Positions 25,261 through 33,994 are shown, counted from the first letter of the stretch. The stretch is 64,000 nt of DNA from an uncultured Aquimarina sp. (GCA_947496355.1 CANMCO010000003.1:372001-436000); one strand, 5' to 3'. Program-made: numbers and translations. Notes: generated by a model not told the origin, from the letters alone.

Positions 25261-26526
25261 TTATTTCGCAGTATGATGCGTTGGATTCTCTAAATGCTTA
25301 TTTATGATTTCTAATAAGTGATTTTTGTTATATGGTTTTAAAATGTAATCATTCAATCCAGCTTGTATAATTTGTCTATTTAATTGAGTTACATCTACTG
25401 CTGTTAGAGCGATTATAGGAGTTTTTTGATCAAATTTCCGAATCTGTTTTGTGGTTCCGATTCCGTTAAGTTTTGGCATATTTATATCCATCAAGATGAT
25501 ATCATATGCGTTATTTTTGGATAATTCAATAGCATCAAAACCATTATCTATGGTGGTGCAATTAAAATTTTCTTTAGATAACATTTTATCGGCCACCAAA
25601 AGATTTAATTTATTGTCATCTACAATTAATGCTTTAAGTTTGGTGTCCTTGAAAGATTCTATGACTGGCGCCTCAGTATTTACGGATTCATCACTTGCTT
25701 GTGCTTTTAGGTTTACAACAAAAGCGTATTCAGAACCGGCCTGAGAATTGTTTTGTATTATAATTTCACCATTTAATACACCAGAAAGACGCTTAAGTAT
25801 TTTTGAATTCACTCCAGTGCCTAGATAAGATTTTTTTGCATTTCCTACATCAATAAATTCTTGATATATAGATGTTTGGTCTTCTTTAGAAACATCAAAT
25901 CCATCATGGGTAACTTTAAATGAAATCGTTTTTGTGTTGTTTTTGCTTTTTATCAAATTAACAGAAAAATGAACATTCCCATTCTTGGTAAACCTCAAAG
26001 CATTGCTAATAAGATTCATTAGTATTTGTGAAAGAATTGCCGGATCCCCGATGAGCGTTTGGTCGATCTCTTTATCAAAATTATAGTGTAAAGTATTGTC
26101 GCTATTCTCGGTGGCGTAGCTAAAAGAATTTATGAGGTTTTGGGTTACTTCGTTTAAGTTGAATGTAATATTTTGAGCTGTAATCTTTTCAGAATTAAGA
26201 AAATTAACATGTAAGACATTATTGATCAGGTTCAATAAATAATCTCCCGAAAACTTAAGTGATTTTAGCTTTTTGTCATCTTTTAGTTTAGGGTGTTCTT
26301 CGGCAATTAGGTTTGTCAACCCCATAATCCCGTATAGCGGGGTTCTTAATTCTTGACTAAGCATAGATATATAGTCCTGTTGTAACTGGAATTGTTTTTC
26401 AGTCTTTTCCTGTACCGATTGTAATTCTTTATTTTTATCCTCAAGTGTGTTTTTCACACTTTTGTATTTTGTCCACAAATAAAAAATTATAGCTAGAAGA
26501 ATCCCTCCAATTATATAATAGGTCAT
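25261..26526 (-). CDS. Hybrid histidine kinase with degenerate kinase core and intact receiver
   Basis: A 421-aa protein: one N-terminal membrane helix (1-18), a coiled coil, a HisKA-like segment, a HATPase-like domain and a C-terminal receiver (about 300-410). The phospho-acceptor position of the H-box is Gln58 (LSQELRTPLYG instead of SHELRTPL). The ATP lid motifs are also altered (VTHDGFDV for DxGxG, GTGVNSKI for GTGLGL). The receiver keeps VDDNKLN, the phospho-Asp in LMDINMP, ALTA and LKPY. It may therefore receive phosphate from another kinase, or act as a scaffold. Monocistronic. Confidence 0.88.
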   Translation of the reverse strand: MTYYIIGGILLAIIFYLWTKYKSVKNTLEDKNKELQSVQEKTEKQFQLQQDYISMLSQELRTPLYGIMGLTNLIAEEHPKLKDDKKLKSLKFSGDYLLNLINNVLHVNFLNSEKITAQNITFNLNEVTQNLINSFSYATENSDNTLHYNFDKEIDQTLIGDPAILSQILMNLISNALRFTKNGNVHFSVNLIKSKNNTKTISFKVTHDGFDVSKEDQTSIYQEFIDVGNAKKSYLGTGVNSKILKRLSGVLNGEIIIQNNSQAGSEYAFVVNLKAQASDESVNTEAPVIESFKDTKLKALIVDDNKLNLLVADKMLSKENFNCTTIDNGFDAIELSKNNAYDIILMDINMPKLNGIGTTKQIRKFDQKTPIIALTAVDVTQLNRQIIQAGLNDYILKPYNKNHLLEIINKHLENPTHHTAK

Positions 26527-26684
26527 AGCTTGATTTTAAAGAACAAATATAAGACTTATCTTACAAGTATTTAAGGGTGTTTTTTACAAAAAAGTAGATT
26601 TACAAAAATATTTTGCACGTAATTAACAATCTTAAATCGTAGAATATTTATCTTTATCGCATATTTACTAGGAGTGTGAAGGAT

Positions 26685-27329
26685 ATGAAAGCCAAGTTTT
26701 CTTTATTTTTTTTGATGTTTGTCTGCTATTTGATAAGTGGGCAAATAGAAAGTACTTCTACTTTACAAATAGATATAGAAAGCGAGCTTAATACGGATAA
26801 TTATAGTCTTTCAAATGAGCTTTCTAAACCAGAAGCTAATGGCTTTCCATTATATACAAGACCAAAGGAACTTGCTGATTATGGAAGGGATAAAAAGCCT
26901 TTTAATATGACCGGTGATGATGGTTTTTTTAAACCAAATACCAAGTTGGTTCCAAAATGGTTCCAAAAAGATAGAGAGATCAAGGACGAATACAAAAGTG
27001 ATCAGTATCTAGGTGATTTTAAAAGTGGAGGCAAGTTTGTGAGATTGATATATCGTGATCATGAATATGTAGATGGAGATATTGTACGTATTTTTGTTAA
27101 TGATGATGTGATACGGGGTAGTGTTTATCTTTCTTCAGCTTTTGAAGGAATTCAAATAGACCTAGTTAAAGGGTTTAATAAAATCGATATCCAGGCATTG
27201 AACCAAGGAGAATCTGGTCCTAATACTGCAGAATTCCATCTTTATGATGATCAAGGAAACTTACTTACGGGTAATGAATGGAATCTTACTACCGGAGTTA
27301 AAGCCACATTAATTGTGGTTAAAGAATAA
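26685..27329 (+). CDS. Conserved flavobacterial exported protein of unknown function
   Basis: ATG 26685 begins MKAKFSLFFLMFVCYLISGQ, a signal peptide; an upstream GTG at 26676 is possible. The mature 195 residues include DYLGDF-like and beta-rich segments (YLGDFKSGGKFVRLIYRDHE, RIFVNDDVIRGSVYL, KGFNKIDIQALNQGESGPNTAEF) and look like a single secreted beta-sandwich domain. I recall this type only as a hypothetical protein of Flavobacteriaceae. It lies before an ECF sigma factor operon, with a 157-base gap. Confidence 0.75.
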   Translation: MKAKFSLFFLMFVCYLISGQIESTSTLQIDIESELNTDNYSLSNELSKPEANGFPLYTRPKELADYGRDKKPFNMTGDDGFFKPNTKLVPKWFQKDREIKDEYKSDQYLGDFKSGGKFVRLIYRDHEYVDGDIVRIFVNDDVIRGSVYLSSAFEGIQIDLVKGFNKIDIQALNQGESGPNTAEFHLYDDQGNLLTGNEWNLTTGVKATLIVVKE

Positions 27330-27485
27330 CTTACTTTTATTGTCCTATCTATAGTAATAGTGGTGGTAGTTCACCAGCTATTATCAGCTTCTTATTTCGT
27401 GTTTTTAAAATAATCTTTATTTTTTCTTAATGTTTTTGTGATTTTTTCAATCCATCTAATACTAATTAGAAAAATGTAGTTCTAT

Positions 27486-27974
27486 ATGAGTAAAGAATAC
27501 GAGTTTACTCGAGTTATTAAAGACAATGAAGGAGTTATTTTTAAGATAACAACTATCTATACGGACAATCGGGAAGATCAAAAAGATCTTTATCAAGAGA
27601 TTGTTTACCAGTTATGGAAAGCCTATGATAGCTTTAAGGGGGATTCTAAGATTAGTACCTGGATGTATCGTGTTGCCTTGAATACGGCAATTACTCGATT
27701 AAAAAAAGAGAAACGTAGAGGTAATCGGGTCGGAATAGATAAGATTGTTATGCAGCAAACGGATCATCATGATGCGGAATTTGAAGAAAGATTAAAGATG
27801 TTATATGCTCATATACATGGGCTTAATGAATTAGAAAAAGGGTTAATGTTATTGCTATTAGAAGGAAAAAAATATGAAGAAATAGCGATTATTACAGGAT
27901 TGTCACCCAGTAATGTTGGAACCCGGATATCAAGAATTAAACAAAAATTAAAAACACAAATTGTAAAAAAATAG
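27486..27974 (+). CDS. ECF-type RNA polymerase sigma factor
   Basis: A 162-aa sigma-70 family factor. Region 2 is seen in DLYQEIVYQLWKAYDSFKGDSKISTWMYRVALNTAI and region 4 in LNELEKGLMLLLLEGKKYEEIAIITGLSPSNVGTRISRIKQKLK, a clear helix-turn-helix. The size is normal for an ECF sigma. Its likely partner is the small membrane protein gene six bases downstream, by analogy with sigma/anti-sigma operons; the signal is unknown. Confidence 0.92.
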   Translation: MSKEYEFTRVIKDNEGVIFKITTIYTDNREDQKDLYQEIVYQLWKAYDSFKGDSKISTWMYRVALNTAITRLKKEKRRGNRVGIDKIVMQQTDHHDAEFEERLKMLYAHIHGLNELEKGLMLLLLEGKKYEEIAIITGLSPSNVGTRISRIKQKLKTQIVKK

Positions 27975-27980
27975 GAGACT

Positions 27981-28595
27981 ATGGAACTAGAAGAAATGCA
28001 AGAAGTTTGGTCTCAATTAAGTGGCCAGTTAGAGAAGCAAAAAAAGTTAACCGATAAAATGATTATTATGATGACACAAGAAAAGTATAGAAGTCGATTA
28101 AATAAGATCGCATATCCAGAAATGATTGGAACTGTTATGTGCTATGGTATGGGTATCTTTATACTAATTAATATTAATAAATTAGATAACTGGTATACTT
28201 TATTGTCTGGAATCATTTCTATGATTGTGCTATTCATTTTACCCATTCTATCATTGAGATCGATTAATAAAATGCGTAAAGTAAATATTGCAGCCAATAG
28301 TTATAAGGAAACTTTGTTAGCATATGCCAAAGGTAAAAAACAATTCCAAAATGGAATGAAATGGGGGTATTACTTCGGTTTTATTTTGATGTTCACTATA
28401 ATGCCTGTGACTACAAAACTACTGAACAATAAAGATCTATTTGAAGGAACAAAATCAATTTGGCCTTTTGTTATATCAATACCATTGGCAATTACTTTTT
28501 TTATTGTTTTTTCTAAATGGGTTTTTAAGCATTATATATCCAACATAAATTCTGCTCAATCATTAATCGAAGAACTTGAAGAGGTCGAACGGTAG
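27981..28595 (+). CDS. Small integral membrane protein, possible regulator of the ECF sigma factor
   Basis: A 204-aa protein with an acidic/basic cytoplasmic N-terminus (MELEEMQEVWSQLSGQLEKQKKL) and four hydrophobic segments: near residues 48-63, 68-88, 128-148 and 157-177. It is coupled to the sigma gene (six-base gap) and ends in a terminator at 28617-28648. No ZAS/zinc anti-sigma motif is seen. A role in sequestering the sigma factor is inferred from position only. Confidence 0.75.
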   Translation: MELEEMQEVWSQLSGQLEKQKKLTDKMIIMMTQEKYRSRLNKIAYPEMIGTVMCYGMGIFILININKLDNWYTLLSGIISMIVLFILPILSLRSINKMRKVNIAANSYKETLLAYAKGKKQFQNGMKWGYYFGFILMFTIMPVTTKLLNNKDLFEGTKSIWPFVISIPLAITFFIVFSKWVFKHYISNINSAQSLIEELEEVER

Positions 28596-28616
28596 GTTCT
28601 GAATTAATGCAAAAAC

Positions 28617-28648
28617 AAAAGGACTGTTTTTTAGACAGTCCTTTTTTA
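28617..28648 (+). terminator. Intrinsic terminator of the ECF operon
   Basis: AAAAGGACTGT, 7-base loop, ACAGTCCTTTT followed by T's: an 11-bp stem 20 bases after the stop at 28595. Confidence 0.88.
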
Positions 28649-28717
28649 ATTTTATCAATGTTGATTAAGTATTCATTCTTTAGATTTAGTATGTATAAAA
28701 AATAATAAAACTAAAAA

Positions 28718-29083
28718 TTACTCCTTTGAATGTTTAAAGTGTAGTTTATCTTCAGTATTGCTTCTCTCTAATTTTTCTAAACGTTTTTTTATGATATCAA
28801 GATCATTGGTTAAAGCAGAAAGGTCAATGTTTTCTAATTCTCTGTTTCGAAACATTTGTTCGCTCATGTCAAATAAATAATAAGGGTTAATTTCAAAAAT
28901 TTCTATAATGCTTTTTAAAACATCATAACCGGGCTTGGTTCTTTTTCTGCTTCCATCTGGTTGCGGTCTTCCTACAGTAATACTATCCACAGTAGTACTA
29001 GTTACACCGATTTTAGCAGCAAAAGAATTGTTCGATAAATTTAATTCCTCAATTATTTCCTTAACTCTTTTATGAATATCCAT
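28718..29083 (-). CDS. XRE-family helix-turn-helix regulator divergent from the tail locus
   Basis: A 121-aa protein with an N-terminal XRE HTH (about 1-70: KEIIEELNLSNNSFAAKIGVTSTTVDSI) and a basic linker (RPQPDGSRKRTKPG). The C-terminal part (residues 85-115) is predicted to be a coiled coil that could dimerise. No S24 peptidase domain is present, so it is not a LexA/CI-type autoproteolytic repressor. It is transcribed away from the phage-tail-like cluster and shares a 180-base control region with it, containing two operator-like repeats. It is the obvious candidate regulator of that cluster. Confidence 0.88.
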   Translation of the reverse strand: MDIHKRVKEIIEELNLSNNSFAAKIGVTSTTVDSITVGRPQPDGSRKRTKPGYDVLKSIIEIFEINPYYLFDMSEQMFRNRELENIDLSALTNDLDIIKKRLEKLERSNTEDKLHFKHSKE

Positions 29084-29113
29084 TTCATTAAAGGTAATAC
29101 TAATTTAACAGAA

Positions 29114-29150
29114 ATATTCTGTAAAATGTTTTTATATTCCGTAATATGTT
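29114..29150. promoter_or_regulatory. Paired operator-like repeats upstream of the tail locus
   Basis: Two 17-bp direct repeats, ATATTCTGTAAAATGTT (29114-29130) and ATATTCCGTAATATGTT (29134-29150), differ at only three or fewer positions and are spaced exactly 20 bp, two helical turns. Each is a dyad (ATATT-CYGT-AAWAT; the second is perfect). They lie 31-67 bases upstream of the XRE gene and 116-152 upstream of the first tail gene. Binding by the XRE protein is inferred. Confidence 0.65.
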
Positions 29151-29265
29151 GGTATATTTATGGGGTAAATATCTACTTATTAAATGTATTCAAAATTTAT
29201 GAATATCTACCCTCATTTAATATTAAATTACTGAAAAGAAAGAATATAACATAAATCCTGGTACT

Positions 29266-29988
29266 ATGATACTTCAACAATACTATGAACAGAAAAAAGC
29301 ACAAATAGACAGTATTGTTAATGCTGACCGACCTAGAAGGGATCAAATTCAGATTGGATTATATAATGATAGGGTTTTCAGGGATGATGATGATGAAAGG
29401 AATCCTATTATAATGTTTAAGTACAATAATGTGATCTGGAACACTTCATCAGAAAAAGAATATAAAGCAGATGTTGATTTTTGTATATACGTTATTTTGA
29501 ATAATCGTTTTAGAGATGATTATATCGAAAGTTTTGAGATAGCTAAGAGAATTGATGAAGCTATTCTCCTTCACCCAGATAGATCGGAAATAATTCAGAA
29601 TAATGAAGATATTCAAAATGGAGTAACAGAGCTAGAACTTATCACAAATTCTGCATTAAAAGTTAAGGAGGGGCAATATACAGTAGAAGAAGATCATTGG
29701 GATAAAAATGATTTTTATATATGGGAAATAAGCTACAAGACAACACTCATAGAAAAAGAATATAAAAAGAGATATACAATGATCTCTAATAATGCTTTTA
29801 GAAAGAGGCAGCTTGATGGAGCTGAAAAAGAAGCGTTAGTAAGAAAAAATTTATTAGCCCTTGGTTATGATCTAGATGATTATAAAGAAGTAGAGTATAA
29901 CGGAAAGAAACTTCTTGTATTTAAAAAGGTCAAAGAAGAGTTATCAATCAATAACACTAAAGAAGTAGTGTTCAACGATCCTAAATAA
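29266..29988 (+). CDS. Tail terminator-like protein (Mu gp37-like position)
   Basis: A 240-aa cytoplasmic protein with no signal peptide. The first 170 residues contain alternating strands and charged loops (IMFKYNNVIWNTSSEKEYKADVDF, GVTELELITNSALKVKEGQYTVEEDHWDK, DFYIWEISYKTTLIE) like phage tail-terminator/completion proteins. It is the first gene of the locus, where Mu-like tails have gp37 before the sheath. The C-terminal 60 residues look like a separate small domain (EVEYNGKKLLVFKKVKEE). The call depends mainly on synteny; homology was not tested. Confidence 0.5.
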   Translation: MILQQYYEQKKAQIDSIVNADRPRRDQIQIGLYNDRVFRDDDDERNPIIMFKYNNVIWNTSSEKEYKADVDFCIYVILNNRFRDDYIESFEIAKRIDEAILLHPDRSEIIQNNEDIQNGVTELELITNSALKVKEGQYTVEEDHWDKNDFYIWEISYKTTLIEKEYKKRYTMISNNAFRKRQLDGAEKEALVRKNLLALGYDLDDYKEVEYNGKKLLVFKKVKEELSINNTKEVVFNDPK

Positions 29989-30024
29989 GTATACATCAAT
30001 CATTATAGTTAATATAGAATCAAT

Positions 30025-30204
30025 ATGAAAAGAAAAAATGGCCTATTAGAAAAAAGAAGAAGATTTGTTCAGAATTATGTGATGCAAAACCAACACAAGC
30101 AAATGAAACTCATTGTTGCAGAGCTTTCAGAACGCTTATTTCTCTCAGAACGTACAATTTATAACATACTCAATCAGAATCCGATTTTGGTAGAAGTAGC
30201 ATAA
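30025..30204 (+). CDS. Small helix-turn-helix protein
   Basis: A 59-codon gene missed by a 60-residue cutoff: MKRKNGLLEKRRRFVQNYV, then LIVAELSERLFLSERTIYNILNQN and a stop. The second half is a typical HTH of the resolvase/sigma-like type (ELSERLFLSERTIYNIL). The N-terminus is strongly basic. It lies between the terminator-like gene and the sheath gene, so it is within the tail operon and may regulate it. It has no recognised phage counterpart. Confidence 0.7.
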   Translation: MKRKNGLLEKRRRFVQNYVMQNQHKQMKLIVAELSERLFLSERTIYNILNQNPILVEVA

Positions 30205-30322
30205 ATTACTGAAACTACTGTATTTGTCTTTTTGATTGTTATGTTTTCTATAATGGTACACATAACTTAGTAACATAATCAATTGAAGTGAAACTTTTAA
30301 AAAAATAAATTCAATAATAGTT

Positions 30323-31660
30323 ATGGGTATTTTATTTAATGATGTAGTTATCAATAAACGTTCTGGAGGTTTAGGACGAAGAACACCAGATCAGGACATG
30401 GTTTCGGGACTGCTATTTAATGGAGCTGATGTAGTTGTAACCGATGATAATGATGTTACAAGAACATTATTAGAAGATGCAAAGTTGTATCGATTAGCAT
30501 CTATTGATGATGCAGAGGCATTAGGGATTACCGAAAATTATGATAAAGATGGAGAATCTGCATATTACCAAATTTCTCAATTTTTCAGAATGAATCCTTC
30601 TGGGGATCTATTTATTTATAAAAGAGAAAGCGTTTCTCCTTTTGCTGATTTGGTAAAAGAAGCTGAGGCTATGTTGGTTGCTGCAGATGGTCAGATTAGA
30701 CAATTAGCCGTTACCTATAATAAAGATATAAATTTTGATCAAACAATCAACGCTGCTAGAAATGCCAAAGGAGTTACAGAAAGAGCCTTTGAAAATAATC
30801 GTCCTGTTGAAATATTTATCGAAGGAAAAGGTTTTGATGCTACAGGTACTTTTGAAAATCTTCCGGATGAAGTAGGAGGCGCAAATGTTTCTATTATGGT
30901 TGCTATGGATAACGAAATAGCTGTTAAACCTAGATATTTTAATAGTGCGACAGGGGAGTTGTATACCCTGAAGCAAGACGAAACGGTAGACGGAGATGGA
31001 AACGTTACTAGTATTGATGACCCTAACACAGTTACTGTTGAAGTAGATATCGATACTAAGGCGTATTCAAATACGGCAGCTGTTGGAGTTTTGTTAGGGG
31101 CCGTCTCCAGAGCCAAAGTTTCTGAAAATATCGCTTGGATAGAGAAATTTAACCTTACGGGGGAAGGATTTAGGTCTGTAGGTTTTGTAAAAGGAAAAGA
31201 GTTACCAACAGAAGGAGCTCAAAGAGAATTAGATCGTAACAAGTATATCTTTACAAGAAAACATACAGGAATCCCGGGTGTATATTTCAATGATAGTCAT
31301 ACGTGTATAAATGCGGAATCTGATTTTACCTTTATTGAGGCTAATAGAACCATAAATAAAGCTGCACGTATTGCACGTACGGCACTTTTACCAAAAGTGA
31401 ATGCACCAGTACTGGTAGATCCAGATACTGGGAAATTACCACCATCTACCATAAAAGGGTACGAGAGCCTTTGCAGATCTGCATTGGAGCGTATGATATC
31501 TAACGAAGAAGTGTCAGAAATCGATGTTTTTGTAGACCCTAATCAAGATATATTGGCCGATTCTATACTTAAAGTTAAAGTAGAAGTTATTCCTATGGGA
31601 ACAGCAAGAAGAATTGTTGTTGATCTTGGATTTAAAAATCCATTTGGGTTAAATGCATAA
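30323..31660 (+). CDS. Contractile tail sheath protein (DUF2586-type)
   Basis: A 445-aa sheath subunit. Contractile sheaths drive the tube through the target membrane. The N-terminus (MGILFNDVVINKRSGGLGRRTPD) and the C-terminal domain (HTGIPGVYFNDSHTC, ADFTFIEANRTINKAARIARTALLP, VKVEVIPMGTARRIVVDLGFKNPF) fit the DUF2586 sheath group found in Bacteroidota contractile tails. The terminal strands would form the inter-subunit handshake. It is followed 25 bases later by the tube gene. Confidence 0.88.
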   Translation: MGILFNDVVINKRSGGLGRRTPDQDMVSGLLFNGADVVVTDDNDVTRTLLEDAKLYRLASIDDAEALGITENYDKDGESAYYQISQFFRMNPSGDLFIYKRESVSPFADLVKEAEAMLVAADGQIRQLAVTYNKDINFDQTINAARNAKGVTERAFENNRPVEIFIEGKGFDATGTFENLPDEVGGANVSIMVAMDNEIAVKPRYFNSATGELYTLKQDETVDGDGNVTSIDDPNTVTVEVDIDTKAYSNTAAVGVLLGAVSRAKVSENIAWIEKFNLTGEGFRSVGFVKGKELPTEGAQRELDRNKYIFTRKHTGIPGVYFNDSHTCINAESDFTFIEANRTINKAARIARTALLPKVNAPVLVDPDTGKLPPSTIKGYESLCRSALERMISNEEVSEIDVFVDPNQDILADSILKVKVEVIPMGTARRIVVDLGFKNPFGLNA

Positions 31661-31685
31661 TTTATAATTAAAAAATTAGTAAGAA

Positions 31686-32111
31686 ATGTCACAATTACCA
31701 TTAATAAACGGTCAACGACATAGTTGGTCATCCATAGAAGTAAATCTTTTAGATAGAATAGTAACGGGTATAACTTCTATAAGTTATGATGATACCGAAA
31801 TGAAAGAAAATCATTATGGTGCGGGAAATATGCCGGTACACAGAGGTAGAGGGAAATATGAAGCTAATGCATCTATGACACTATATAATTATGAGGTAGA
31901 GGCTATACAAGCTGCATTACCAAGAGGTCAAAGGCTTATGGATTCTCCTCCTTTTGATGTGAAAATTAGTTTTTTGGATGAAAGTAACGCGATAATTACG
32001 CATGTAATTCGTAATTGCGAATTTAAATCCAATAACAGAAATATGAGTCAGGGGGATACAAAGATTGAAGTATCATTAGATCTTATCGTTTCTCACATAG
32101 AGTGGAATTAA
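31686..32111 (+). CDS. Tail tube protein
   Basis: A 141-aa protein of the usual tube size: MSQLPLINGQRHSWSSIEVNL, TGITSISYDDTEMKENHYGAGNMPVHRGRGKYEANASMTLYNYEVEAIQ, IITHVIRNCEFKSNNRNMSQGDTKIEVSLDLIVSHI. The single-domain beta-barrel pattern and the position directly after the sheath match the inner tube (Mu gpM/Hcp-like). Hexameric rings of it form the conduit. A hairpin follows the gene at 32141-32169. Confidence 0.85.
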   Translation: MSQLPLINGQRHSWSSIEVNLLDRIVTGITSISYDDTEMKENHYGAGNMPVHRGRGKYEANASMTLYNYEVEAIQAALPRGQRLMDSPPFDVKISFLDESNAIITHVIRNCEFKSNNRNMSQGDTKIEVSLDLIVSHIEWN

Positions 32112-32140
32112 TAAAACAGAATAATTAAAATACCTTTTTT

Positions 32141-32169
32141 AAACCCTGAAAATAGCGTTTTCAGGGTTT
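32141..32169 (+). promoter_or_regulatory. Strong hairpin after the tube gene, possible partial terminator or mRNA stabiliser
   Basis: AAACCCTGAAAA, TAGCG loop, TTTTCAGGGTTT: a perfect 12-bp stem 30 bases after the tube stop. It is not followed by a U-run. Sheath and tube are needed in many copies per particle, so a stem here could stop a share of transcripts or protect the 3' end of the sheath-tube mRNA. Confidence 0.55.
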
Positions 32170-32184
32170 GGTGTTAAAATTAAT

Positions 32185-32208
32185 CTGTCAGGTCGAGCGT
32201 AGTCGAGG
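32185..32208 (+). repeat. Single copy of the dispersed GTCGAGCGnAGTCGAG repeat
   Basis: CTGTCA-GGTCGAGCGTAGTCGAGG closely matches the arm of the inverted repeat at 12535-12556. It lies in the intergenic gap after the sheath-tube pair. Confidence 0.6.
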
Positions 32209-32236
32209 CCTTATCTTTTAGTAATAAATTAATGTT

Positions 32237-32584
32237 ATGGAAAACACCGAAACTACAACACAACCCAAGCTACTAGATGGTAATATTACTGATGCGCAAT
32301 TAAAACGATGGAAATACCAATATAAAAGAGTCGTAAAACTTGCCATAGAAGATGATGACGGTAAAATGCTATATGCATACTTTAAAAAACCAACAATAGA
32401 AATACGCTCTGCAGTGTTACAAGCATCAAAAATGGATGAGTTTAAAGCTTTAGAGGTTTTGTTCAAAAACTGTTATCTTGGTGGTGATACCGAAATTGAA
32501 GAAGAAGATGATCTACGTCTAAATATCACGACTTCATTCTCTGATTTTATACAGCCTAAACCGGTTAAAATCGAAGTTTTATAG
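32237..32584 (+). CDS. Tail assembly chaperone-like protein, paralogue 1
   Basis: A 115-aa acidic protein at the gpE/gp41 position of Mu/P2-like tails. It aligns by eye with the N-terminal half of the 158-aa protein at 40128: WKxxxKxVxK, DD.....Y.K.PT, then KALE/QxLFxxC.L..D/E, and a final S-x-F/L-I-Q. Tail assembly chaperones bind the tape measure before tube polymerisation. The function is inferred from synteny and paralogy. It ends ten bases before the next gene. Confidence 0.6.
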   Translation: MENTETTTQPKLLDGNITDAQLKRWKYQYKRVVKLAIEDDDGKMLYAYFKKPTIEIRSAVLQASKMDEFKALEVLFKNCYLGGDTEIEEEDDLRLNITTSFSDFIQPKPVKIEVL

Positions 32585-32593
32585 TAGGCAGTT

Positions 32594-33472
32594 GTGATGA
32601 ATAAAATTCCTGAATTAAATATTACCGGTGACACGCTGGATGAGGCATTGCAAGATTTACATAGTAATCTCTTGCATAAATTGGCGTTAGCTTCAGCTTC
32701 AGAGAATACAACCAAATTAATTAGTGATTTACAGGAAGTAAATAGTAAAATTTCAAACAATACTGTACTTTTACAAGCTTTTTATCAAGCAATGATTTTG
32801 GGACCAGAGTTACTAGCTGAAGCAAAGTTTAAGTCTTTAACAGAAGAAGCTTATGGTGTTCATAATGAAGTGTATGAAGATAGTGCTACAAAAACTGATG
32901 CAACTAGATTTATAAGACCTTTGGATGCATTCAAAGGTGCTAACATGAAATTTGAAGAAGGTTATTATAACGCCTTTTTTGGTAGTAATCAAGTAGAATT
33001 TTCTTCAGAGGTTTCCGTATATGGAATGACAATATCAGTATTTTTTTATCATCAAAAAAAGTTAAGCTCAAGTGCAACAAAAATTGATAATGTGAAGTTT
33101 TTGTTTTCTGCTGATGGAAAACCTGTTGGAAACCTATTTAATAAGGGTTATTTTGTTAATTTAGATAATGGAGATAAGAATGTTGTTGAAGTTGTTATTA
33201 AGGATATTACTACCATTAAAGCTCTTAAGAAAGCATATTATGATCGAGTGGATAAATTTTTTGAAGAGAAGTTAGCAACTGACATAATAGTGAAAGGTTT
33301 ACGGGAATTGCGCAATTTTAAAATTGAAATTGATTCATTACATCAAAAAAGATATAGAAAGGATAATCTTAATAATAAAGAGCTTATAGAATTGTATAAT
33401 TCTAAGGTTGACGAATACATGAAGCAAAGAAACAAATGGGCTCAAGATCGTAATAAAGTGATTAAAAAATGA
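32594..33472 (+). CDS. Unrecognised protein at the start of the accessory island
   Basis: A 292-aa cytoplasmic protein without signal or membrane helix. The first 70 residues are helical (TLDEALQDLHSNLLHKLALASASENTTKLISDLQEV). The middle is beta-rich (FEEGYYNAFFGSNQVEFSSEVSVYGMTISVFFYH, NVKFLFSADGKPVGNLF) and the last 90 are highly charged and helical. No family is recognised. It lies ten bases behind the chaperone-like gene and ten before a membrane-anchored small protein, the arrangement of a cargo/immunity pair, but this is inference. Confidence 0.65.
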   Translation: MMNKIPELNITGDTLDEALQDLHSNLLHKLALASASENTTKLISDLQEVNSKISNNTVLLQAFYQAMILGPELLAEAKFKSLTEEAYGVHNEVYEDSATKTDATRFIRPLDAFKGANMKFEEGYYNAFFGSNQVEFSSEVSVYGMTISVFFYHQKKLSSSATKIDNVKFLFSADGKPVGNLFNKGYFVNLDNGDKNVVEVVIKDITTIKALKKAYYDRVDKFFEEKLATDIIVKGLRELRNFKIEIDSLHQKRYRKDNLNNKELIELYNSKVDEYMKQRNKWAQDRNKVIKK

Positions 33473-33481
33473 TGAATTCTA

Positions 33482-33994
33482 ATGTCTCGAAAAATTAAAA
33501 TAATAATTACTTTCTTAGCAATGAGTTTTTTGTTGTTGCTTTTTTTCTATTTAAAAAATAACAAAAGAGGTCTTTTTTACAACAGTCAACATCGTGTATT
33601 GCTTAATGTAAATGAGTACATTATTAACGATCAAGTGTACGATGATATATCATTTCTGGATTCTGTTTTTCACTTAGAATGTAATTATATGCGAGAGTTT
33701 CTCTTGCATTCAAAAGATACTTTGTTCTTTTATGAAAATTATCAAAAAGTAATATTTTACAGAGATGACTCTGATTATTCGTATAAAATTCCTAATTGTG
33801 AAATTGATAATCTAAGTAAAGGGTTTTTAAATGGTTATAATAATAGCCTAAAGAAGTATTTCATTAATAATAATATTCAAAAAATTAAACTTAAAATATC
33901 ATTACCTATTCTTTTAAAAGATGTCGGAGTACCGCCTCCGTCAAAACATTATGGAAATAATGATGAAGGTGTAATTCCTATTTGCTCTAAATAA
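33482..33994 (+). CDS. Small membrane-anchored protein, possible immunity protein
   Basis: A 170-aa protein with a single N-terminal transmembrane helix (ITFLAMSFLLLLFFYLK) and a periplasmic domain of about 145 residues without known motifs (VNEYIINDQVYDDISFLDSVF, IKLKISLPILLKDVGVPPPSKHYGNN). Its location directly after the 292-aa unknown gene suggests it protects against or anchors that product. It looks AT-richer than the tail genes. The function is not recognised. Confidence 0.6.
   Translation: MSRKIKIIITFLAMSFLLLLFFYLKNNKRGLFYNSQHRVLLNVNEYIINDQVYDDISFLDSVFHLECNYMREFLLHSKDTLFFYENYQKVIFYRDDSDYSYKIPNCEIDNLSKGFLNGYNNSLKKYFINNNIQKIKLKISLPILLKDVGVPPPSKHYGNNDEGVIPICSK

Noticed and set aside
32141..32169. 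Classical rho-independent terminator after the tube gene
   Set aside because: The stem is perfect but no U-tract follows; downstream genes continue the same tail module, so I list it only as a regulatory or stabilising hairpin.
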